DNA of 22,500 nucleotides from the NCBI GenBank assembly GCA_018398765.1, contig JAHBMJ010002591.1:1-22500 (forward strand), written 5' to 3'. Source of the DNA: Chromera velia (Eukaryota; Sar; Chromeraceae). A program made the position numbers and the translations under genes. Under the pieces are notes generated by a model. The model searched no databases. It saw only the letters and a list, made by a program, of their open reading frames with translations, and was not told the origin of the DNA. This document shows, in pieces, positions 11,197 through 20,071 of this stretch. Positions within the stretch are counted from its first letter, which is position 1; each line of letters starts with the position of its first letter.

Positions 11197-11249
11197 TTGC
11201 CGAAGCGGCAAAGACTTCGTGAAAGACTGCATGCATGAAGTGAAAGACT
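11197..11249 (+). promoter_or_regulatory. Candidate promoter elements of the lipase gene
   Basis: A perfect small hairpin (TTGCCG-AAG-CGGCAA, 11197-11211) is followed by two copies of GTGAAAGACT at 11219-11228 and 11240-11249, whose starts are 21 bp apart, about two helical turns. They lie roughly 190 to 240 bp before the lipase ATG. The spacing suggests paired binding sites on one DNA face, but no factor is known to me. A TTTAAAT at about 11143 is the nearest TATA-like word. Confidence 0.3.
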
Positions 11250-11435
11250 TCTTAAATCCGCGCCTCGCTGCACGATGAGCTCGGTTTTGAAGTTCCAGCC
11301 TTAGCAAACACACACTCTTGCAGCTTCTTTCTTCTGATAATTCGATCTGATCGAGTTCGCAAACCTTCTCTTCAGCCCTTCTTGTGCTTTGACACTGTTG
11401 CAAACTGTTGTTGGCACTCGACTCTCACAACCACC

Positions 11436-13245
11436 ATGGCAAAGTCTGTCGCGTCTGTTGCCTGTGTCTCTATGCTGTCGCTTGTTAACGGTGCACCTTT
11501 TCTGAGCCGTACGTTTCGATCCTCTGAAGCCAATGTGCCTGTGTCGGCTGGTACGAACGGTTCTCTTCCCTTTCCTTTGACTGTAACACCCTTCAGTTAT
11601 CCCTATCCTGTTGATGGCAACACCATGGGCCTCGAGTGCAACACCGCAACTTCTGAAGCACCACAAGCAATGGACGACTTTGAGATCGGAGGGAGCTCTT
11701 TCCAGAGCTGTCTGTACGAGACGCTCATCAATCACCCGGGTACGTCACGCTCATGTGGAGAAGGATCGTTGGCAGGACAACGTATTGCAACACACCGGGC
11801 TGTTGTATATACGCAAAAACTAAGATACGTTGATATACAACAAATAGATGATCCACTTAATTGTTTTGTACGTTGTGCATCTTGCAGATCCCATTCCGGA
11901 GGCGCTGTGTGCCTGTATGGGCGTGACAACTTCTATGTACGACGTCTGCCCGAATCTGCGCCAGGGGATGAGCTCTTATTTGTGCAGCCAGGATGTTCCC
12001 TTCTGTGAGCGCATGAAGGACAGCGTGGGAGAGGAACCTGAAGCGATTCCTTTCGACAGTGAAGACGCGGCCCTGGAGCTTCCCTTCGAGACTCCCGAGC
12101 TGCCTCTTGACCCAGAGATCAAGACCTTCGTCAGCGAGAAAGAGACCACCACTGCCTCGCTTCTGTGGATGGCCAACGTGAGGAACTACCAACTTGCTCA
12201 GAACTTCAAATGTGCGGAGGGAAGGCAGAACAGCTACGTGGAAAGAGAGGTGCTTCCTGGTTGGAAGACGGAGAGACTGTTCACTCCCGAGTATGTCGCA
12301 GCATCAGATGAGGGCCTTCCTTGGGTGTCTGTGTCCTCCAGAGGGCGGGACCTTCTGATAGTGGTTAGGGGCACCCAGACCTTTCCTGAGTGGGTGAGTG
12401 ACTTGGACCTGGAGCAGGTCCCTTCTCCCCTCGGCATGCCGGGAAAGCTTGCTCGTGGATTTTCGACTGTTGCTGGAAATGTCCTGGGAGACCTCCAAAA
12501 GATGATTACTGAAGAGAGGGAGAGGGTCATCGTTACAGGTCATTCTCTTGGGGGGTTTGCAGGCACAATTGTGGCAGGGGGGCTTCAGAGATATATCGAG
12601 TCTTCTGGTCTTTCCGCAAAACTCTTTGGGGTGTTGTTTGCCTCGGGAAGAGTGGGGAATGCAGAGTGGCAGGAGGCCATGAACAGCAACACCAACGTCC
12701 GCTTTGTGCGGTTCAAGGTCGACCCTGCCCCATTTGCGGTCTGCCAAGACAACCCGAACTGCGGACTGCCGGGAACATTTGACTTTTCTCAAGTGATCAC
12801 CGGAACTTCACAGAATCAACAGAAGGAAAACAAAGAGAAGAATCTCCCGCTTCTGTCTCAAGAAAAAGAGGTGAAGCCTGGAGATGAAGAGTCTGAGAAG
12901 AAAAGCACAACTGAGCTGTTGCCGTTTGCAGACCGCACGGGCGTGTTGACCTTCGATGACTATTGGCTTTCGACCTGGGGAGTTGCGGGTTTCGGAGGTT
13001 TGGTCTATGGAGCCATTGTGAAGAAAGACATGCGGTACGTACTTGCTGCCCATAGCTGTTCCTACCAGTGTTTTGCTGCATCTTCCCAACCAGGAACGGA
13101 TGAGAAGGCGTCTCTCTGCTGGAAGAAGGACTGTCTGAAGTCTCTTGAAGTCCCCAATTCCGATGGAAACAAAAGGAGTCCGACAGATGCTCCCAAAAGT
13201 TTTGCACTTCATCTCCTGGCAGAGGCAGTGCAGAATTTCTTTTGA
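11436..13245 (+). CDS. Secreted class 3 lipase (alpha/beta hydrolase), two exons
   Basis: Predicted to hydrolyse acyl-glycerol esters. Exon 1 is 11436-11739 and exon 2 is 11888-13245. The 148-nt intron starts GTACGT and ends TTGCAG, and the join keeps frame (phase 1, giving Asp102), for 553 aa. ATG 11436 lies in a good context (ACCACCATGG) and starts a signal peptide (MAKSVASVACVSMLSLVNGA) with probable cleavage after NGA. A Cys-rich segment follows (about 90-140). Family features of the Lipase_3 fold are visible: VVRGTQT (about 260-266, oxyanion region), nucleophile elbow GHSLGG with Ser321, the ASGRVGN strand (FGSPRVGN in relatives), Asp380 in KVDPAPF, and His490 in AAHSCSY. These make a complete Ser-Asp-His triad. 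A charged, Lys/Glu-rich insertion (about 406-441) separates Asp from His. The gene lies between AT-rich blocks and converges on the RAP gene. Substrate and final location (secreted or vacuolar) cannot be told from sequence. Confidence 0.93.
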
Positions 13246-13680
13246 GTGGATCCCTGACGAGCACAAACAAGAAAAGAAATGGAGACAACAGTTCATGATG
13301 GAAGTCGGGGCACACGTGGGAATGAAAGCCTAATAGATGAGGGGACCATCCAGAGGGAAGGTGAAGGACGAATGTAGGCATACGTGCGGCTGTGCAGATG
13401 TTTGTTCACAGGGTGGGTGGGGCATTGAAGGGTTTCTTTAATCCTCCCGCAAGACTTCTTCATTCAGAAATGGGGAGGACTCGGGTAGGTGAGAACGTCC
13501 TTCGACGGCAGTGCGTGGACCTGTTGATGCATTCGCATGTTCTGCCTTGAACTCTACAGTTTGCACTGTTTATATACCAATTCGGTTGAGCCACACGGTG
13601 TTTGTTAATGTCAGAATCTTTTGCTGTTGAAGTCAAGACTCCGATGTTGAATGCTGAGTGCTCTGGATCATTAATTTGTG
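13246..13680 (+). other. 3' flank of the lipase gene
   Basis: No gene is seen. The sequence probably holds the 3' UTR. No unambiguous polyadenylation signal or hairpin terminator can be picked out by eye. Confidence 0.4.
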
Positions 13681-14333
13681 GAATTAATTTGTGTGATGCA
13701 TGTTCGATCATCGTGAATCAATCAATAGATTATTTTCGCTTGCATGTATAGCACCGCCTACTAGTACAGTGCATATTGAGTCGCACGTTTCGATCTATAA
13801 GAATCATTATAAGATCTGCATCTTGAGACGCACTGTCGTACATAGAGAGTGTATAGACATCCTTCTCTTACCTTCTCTGCTAAATTTTATTATAAGATCG
13901 AGTATCAATTCAAAAGTTTATAAATTTAAGTATACGCATTTCAGGATTGAATTTAAATGCATTTTCACCTTTAAATTGAAAAAAAAGAATCGATTAAGAA
14001 AGAAAACTCTAACTATACATGATTTAACAATCTTTTTACTCTATTAATTTTATAAACGTTATGGTAAGGTTTATAGGTTTAGCAATATTACCGTTCATAA
14101 TGATCGTAACATATCTTTTAAATCGTATATGTAGACGGCAATTGACAAAATTGACCAGAGAAATAGTCTATGTAATTAGTAAGCTAATTTCTTTAATTTA
14201 CAATGGAATGCTTCAATTATAGCTGAAGCAACGCTTTTTACTTCAGAATTGTACTTCTTTCAACCTCTACACTTTTGACCAAATTTCATTCTTGTGTGCA
14301 ACGTACTAGTCTAATCGAATGATGTCTTTTATT
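13681..14333. other. AT-rich spacer between convergent genes
   Basis: AT-rich like the block at 9.9-11 kb, with few simple repeats and no supported ORF. It separates the 3' ends of the lipase (+) and the minus-strand transcription unit, so it probably contains both polyadenylation regions. Confidence 0.55.
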
Positions 14334-14466
14334 TTATTCCGACTGAACGTTTCGCACTTGCTCTTTTTTGGCGGCAGCAGCCGCCTCCCCGTAGGCTTCT
14401 GCAACTTCCGACAAAAAAGCTTCTTCCCGTCTCTGCCGTTCCTCTTGCCCTCTCTGAAGCAGTCGA
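14334..14466 (-). CDS. Possible small terminal exon, Glu/Ala/Arg-rich helix
   Basis: On the minus strand a good acceptor (pyrimidine-rich tract ending TGTGCGCAG) precedes an open segment of 43 codons ending in TAA at 14334-14336. It reads RLLQRGQEERQRREEAF, then LSEVAEAYGEAAAAAKKEQ, a charged, strongly helical peptide unlike the translated repeats nearby. The acceptor is phase 2. It lies about 450 bp beyond the RAP stop. It could be an alternative last exon of the RAP gene (a GTACAT at the codons for ArgAlaTyr in the last RAP exon is a phase-compatible but weak donor), or a separate small gene whose first exon lies in the 27-bp repeats. I cannot choose, and it may be noncoding. Confidence 0.35.
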
Positions 14467-14922
14467 CTGCGCACAGGCACGCAGGAAGGCAGGCAGGCAG
14501 AAACGAAAAGCAAATGCTTCAGAAAAACACTGCAGAGGTGCATAAAAGAGTCAGTTACATCGTGTCAAGATAATCGGAAAATGAGAAGTAAACAAAAAAA
14601 GGCCAGAAACTACCCAAGGTCTGTGAATCATCAATGACGGACGGTACAGTCATTCATTCAGCCATGGTGTCTTCTTTTGTGATGGCGGTACGATGAGCTT
14701 CGAAAAGCTTTCAGAAAAAACTGCCGCCAACTAGCCTCTGGAGTTTCGGCGCGTATCTGCTTTCAAACCATCGATCAGTAGTTCACATACACTCCTTGCA
14801 TCCCTACGTTCACATACACTCCCTGCATCCCTACGTTCACATACACTCCCTGCATCCCTACGTTCGCACGAACTCAACACGCGAGAGACAACGCGTAGGA
14901 CTACTGAACAGCCAACCGGACT
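14467..14922 (-). other. Region downstream of the RAP stop codon
   Basis: Probably the RAP 3' UTR. It holds the three 27-bp repeats and, in the RAP frame, 63 further sense codons after the TGA before a TAG at 14731-14733. An ATG in excellent context (CACCATGGCT) near 14660 on the minus strand is closed after three codons by TGA. Confidence 0.4.
14781..14861. repeat. Three tandem 27-bp repeats
   Basis: Units at 14781-14807, 14808-14834 and 14835-14861 start GTTCACATACACTCC and differ by a single base (CTTG in the first, CCTG in the others). The 27-bp length preserves reading frame. On the minus strand one frame reads VGMQGVYVN three times, and the RAP frame reads ERRDAGSVC-like units. Confidence 0.95.
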
Positions 14923-15177
14923 TCAAAGGCTGGTGATCCATTCACCTACTGACAGCATGTACGCCCGTCTCTGCGCGTGGCTGTTCAGCTTCTGCCAATC
15001 GAACCAGGGCACGTGGAGGACAGTCAGACCGAGACCCTCAAGGAGTTGGTGCTTCAACTTGGAAGAGGCAACCCTGAGAGAGAGAAGAAAACCAACAGAG
15101 AAGAGAAGAGAAAACACGTGCAGGAAAGTGGACACAGACACACACACACACACATACACACGCACGCACTAACGCAT

Positions 15178-15266
<89 letters not shown>

Positions 15267-15287
15267 CACACACACACGCGCACACAC

Positions 15288-15330
<43 letters not shown>

Positions 15331-16384
15331 CACACACAGACGCACACACACACACACACGCACGCACACACACAGACACAGACACAGACACACACACACA
15401 CAGACATCTATATATCTAGTTGTGTATGAGGAGGGTAAAAGAAGGACAGGGAGAATGGAGAGAAAGAAGGTCTACTGAATAAACCGAGGCGTTCTCGAAG
15501 TTCTCTTTTTATCATCCGGCCGAATCGAGTCGTTCGTTCATTCGCTTTGTGGGCTTGGTTCGTTTGTTTTTGTTCACGTCTATCCATCAATAGTTCCTTC
15601 CGCCCGACGTCATATCAAAACTTTGCAAATTAAAGAGGAAAAGCAAAAAGATGAAAAGAAAGCGCCCATGAAGACAGATTGTTGGAAGAGATTTGATAAG
15701 TGAGCCTGAGCGAACATTCCAGCGATACAGATGACCAGATGCAATTAAGCTCTGATTGGAAAGAGAGAGAGAGACCAAGTCCTGGCCTTTCCAGCTTCGG
15801 TGTGCTTACCAATGCCGTGTGCCTCTGTAGAAGTGCTGAGGACCGTCCACCTCAACCACAAGGCCGGTCTGAGCCAGACGTAGCCATTTTGCGCCTTCTT
15901 CTCCCGTCTGTTCTCCATCCTCCTCCTCCTCCTCTCCTCCATTCTCCCCGTCTCCCTCCTCTCCAAAATGCAGACCGGAGTCCAAATTCACACCTAGCTC
16001 GGAAGGAGACAGCGCCTCTTCCTTCCTGCACGAAAATTGAAGACAAAGCAAGCAGACAAGAGCAGTCGTATGGAGAGAAGAAATGTGTCTCTTCCTCTTT
16101 TCCCCCCACTCTTTGTGAAAACGAAATCAGAATTTTGATTGATCCCCATTCCTCTCATTCCACATACACACAACTTTCAATCATGTACATGCAAACGGTT
16201 CCAGCTCCCCGTCCTTTCCCACCCAGTCTTCCAAAAATACCGGACAAAACTCCAGCCAGTACTGACCGCACAAAGTCGAGTCTGTAGGGCCCAATACAGA
16301 CCTCCGAGTAGAGACTGAACTCCACATCTCGGGAGGCACCCCCAACCTGCAGGCAGGCAGACAGGGATGCACCAAAGAGTGAGT

Positions 16385-16420
<36 letters not shown>

Positions 16421-16455
16421 CGTGCGTGTGTGCGTGTGTGTGCGTGCGTGCGTGC

Positions 16456-16492
<37 letters not shown>

Positions 16493-19400
16493 CGTGCGTG
16501 TGTGTGTGTGCGCGCGCGCGCGTCAAGAGACAAGAAGCAAGGGATGGAATCCAGATGCATGAATCGGTACACTGACAAACATCGAATCCGAGAAAGCTGC
16601 CAGAGCGAATGTGAAATACAATTGACCGACAGATCTAGGAAGATCAATCAAGGCAAGAAAAGAAGACGTCAATGACGGGGCACAGGCGGAAGCCAAGAGC
16701 CGACAGAGAGAGACATATCGACCAGCTTAACCGATCGATGAACGAATCAGAGGGAGAGAAATGAAGATCTTATATGAACGAAGGAGTGCAGCTGTTAGCA
16801 CTTCAACCGATTGTCTGAAATCCCCAAACAGAACAGACAACAAAACACACAAACCGCCAGACCCCTTCCCATGTCTGTCTCGACTGAGAAAATTCAACTC
16901 AAACCCTGAAGATAAAAAAACTTCTACACCCATCCATCCATACACCAACCTACCTACCTACCTGTCTCTGCATGGCAGAGGTTCCCACCTCCTCTGGTGG
17001 CAGCTGCAAGCAGATGAAGAGAAAGACACATAGATGGATGTGGAAAAAGAGAGTGAGACAAAATAAAACAAATGGGGGCACGAGACGGACTCTATAGCCC
17101 TTCCTAAACATGTCGACTCCCCCATTTCAGAAACGGAAAGGGAAAAAAGGAAAATCAAAGAGAGGAAAGGGAAGGAAAGGAATGCATCTTCATCGCGACA
17201 TGCACCCATCTCTCTTACCCTTTCTTGCATTTCTCTCTGCATATTTCCCTTCTCTTCTCGCCTTCCTGTTCCTGCGCCTGCCTGCCACATTGCATGTCCG
17301 CTCAGTGCTACCTGCACCCCTTGGAAGAGCCGCACCTACTTACCAACCTGTCTACCCTGCCCCTCTGACCTCTGCCGTCCGCACCCTCGCCAGGAAGGCC
17401 TGCAGATGCTCCTCCACGTCGTGAAGGTCGAAGGGCAGGTGCCCGACTCTGATAGCCAGTTCGACGACCTTCAGCTGGGAGACGCTGACGGGCTCCAGGG
17501 AACTTTCTCTACGAAGAAGCTGGAGGGAGGGGGAACTCTCGTACAGGCATGCATGTATACACGCATTCATTTTCATACATAATTATTTTTCTGTATGAAA
17601 ATGAATGCATACGGAGAAGCTGGAGGGACGGGGAACTCTCGTACAGGCATGTGTGTGTACACTCATGCATATAGGTGTAGATGAAAAGAATAGAAAACGA
17701 ATGAACATGTAGGGGGTTGATTGAACCGCCGTGTACGTGGAGAGCTGGAAGATGCACACGGACGCGAGGTTTGCCGGGAATTGCAGACAGACACTCCTTC
17801 CTTCAGTTTTGCCTTCTTCTTCCGATCTCTCTCTGTCTTTCTATCTTTTTCTCACTGCTATCTGTGGAGATCATCTTTCTCTGTCCCCCGATTGAGTAAA
17901 TGAATGATCAGCTCAGGTCCCTCCAGCATGCGAGGGCCGCGAGAGGGGCCCAAAAGGGAGACGACAAGGACACTTGCTTCCAATAAATAGAAAGCATGCA
18001 CTGAACGCCGGACGGAAGGCCCGTACATGAAAAAAAAAAAATTCTTACTTCCTCCCCTTTGTCCACAGAAAGAAGGGCCGACCTGAGAGAGGACTTCCGA
18101 GAAGAGATCCGCAGGGGCGATGGAAAAAAAAGTCCATGCCAACAAGAGGTTTGCGCAGCTCTTCGGGTCTAGAGCGTTTACAGCTCCGTCTCTGACTGCA
18201 GATATGCGAGAGATAGAGCGCAATTTTTATCCGAAATACACGGATGCAGATCGGGAAATACAAGAAAGGACTGAGAGAACAATCACTGTTTGAAAAGTAC
18301 GAAGGGATCCCTACAGACTGCATACAACCACCGCAAGAAATAAGAATTTACCATCCAGGAACTTATAACGATCGTTCAATACAGAGTACAGACGTGTCGC
18401 CTTGCGGGCCGACAAGAATGAAGATGTACATCAGAACGCAAACTGCTTCCACAGAGAAACAGAGAGGGAGGAAGGCAGGCACGCAATGATCACAGAAGAA
18501 CGGCTTGTCTAAGGTATCGGAACCCTAAGGGCCAACCCGTCGGATGTCCGGCCAATCCAATCACAAGGATAATATTATTTCATCACGCACACCGTATGGA
18601 TGATCCCGATGCGCGTTTCCGTGTTTCTCTTTTTTCTTCTCGTCTCGGGTGTGCAAAAGACCAGCCAGAGAAAAGAAAGAGAACAAGACCCACCACTTTC
18701 GCTGATGATTTGCATACATGCCATTGCAACGTTTTCATGCCAAAGGTCGAGCCTGTGTAGTTCGTACAAGACCTGCAGGCAGTTAGGCAGTTAGACAGAC
18801 AGACAGGTGGGCAGGCAGGCCCAATAGATTGCGGCAACAGCAGGTGAATTTCCCTCATGCTCATTCATTGCAATACCCACAGGAACACTCCCAGACAAGA
18901 AAAAAAAGAAACAGCTTACATGCCAAAAGTTCAACGCAGCGAGAGAGAAGGGGAAAAAAAGAGGAGATAAGGCGAAAAGCCGTGAATTTGGCGATCGAGA
19001 ATAGTCGTATTGAAACTTTAGGATCTTGAAAGGGGGTGGATGAATGAAGAGAAAACAAAAAAAGGGACTTGAGGCAAAGACAGAGTAAGAATTCAGAAGA
19101 GAAAGAAAGACAGTCTGAAAAAATCGATGACGGACGGTATGGAAATTCGCTTTAATTGACCCACATTCTGTCTTTCTGAGTCTCTTTTGCTTTCGACTCG
19201 TTCACCTTCCCTCCTCCCTCCCCCCCTACCTGTACGGCCATGGAAAGGGCGTTCGTCTCGCGTCCCTGATCCCCCATTTCTTCTTTTCCTTCTTCTTCGT
19301 TTCCCCAGTACCCTTTTGCATTTTCCCCCCTCAAAACAGCTCCTCGCGAGTCTTCCCCCCCCTCCTGCCACTGCTCCTCCAAGACAGACAGGACAGCAGA

Positions 19401-19993
19401 GAGGACCCCACGAGGGCGTGCCCTCACCCGTCCAAGAGCATTCAGGATCTTCACCGCGTCCACTGCCGCACTCGAGGACTGGAACTTGAATACCGCTGTC
19501 GTTGACAGAGGAGAGACTGATGCTGAACCTGCGGGTAAGTTGGCCCTGCTCCTCCTTCCCCTTCTTCCCTTCTGAGGCACTTCTAGATCTCTGTAGTGGA
19601 GCGATTCTTTCTTCTTCCTTTTTTCTCTTTCTCTTTCTCTTTCTGCCTCATTCCTCAAGGCCGAAGGAAGATATTCAAACAAGGTCGCCATGAGCGTTTC
19701 AGGGTAAGACCCACACGATGCAAAATTGCACATACACAGACGCATCAGACGAAGACTCATGCGAGGGACCTCCTGCAAGCACCAGACCAGAAGTGTGCAT
19801 GCATTTACTTTCATACAGATATTTTGTATGCAAATAAATGCATGCGGGGGACCTCCTGCAAGCACCAGACGAGAAGGAAGAACACTAGCGAGTCTGTCGA
19901 CGGTTGGACAGTCAGACAGTGCGTCCTGACATTCAGTCAATCGTCCTAGCCAATGAACCTTATTCATGAGAAGGCAGAATAGCAGAAAAGATG

Positions 19994-20035
<42 letters not shown>

Positions 20036-20039
20036 TCTC

Positions 20040-20071
<32 letters not shown>

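Noticed and set aside
12797-13381. 194-codon minus-strand ORF opposite the lipase
   Set aside because: The plus strand here encodes the conserved C-terminal half of the lipase, including the catalytic His.
14781-14861. CRISPR-like array
   Set aside because: The units are directly adjacent without spacers, and the genome is eukaryotic.
15038-15429. Cys-Val and His-Thr repeat proteins
   Set aside because: Pure readings of the CA/TG microsatellite in six frames, inside a RAP intron.
17280-17335. Possible extra RAP exon after GGGGTGCAG
   Set aside because: The following peptide ([14 protein letters not shown]) does not continue the helical or RAP pattern, and the model already closes in phase without it.
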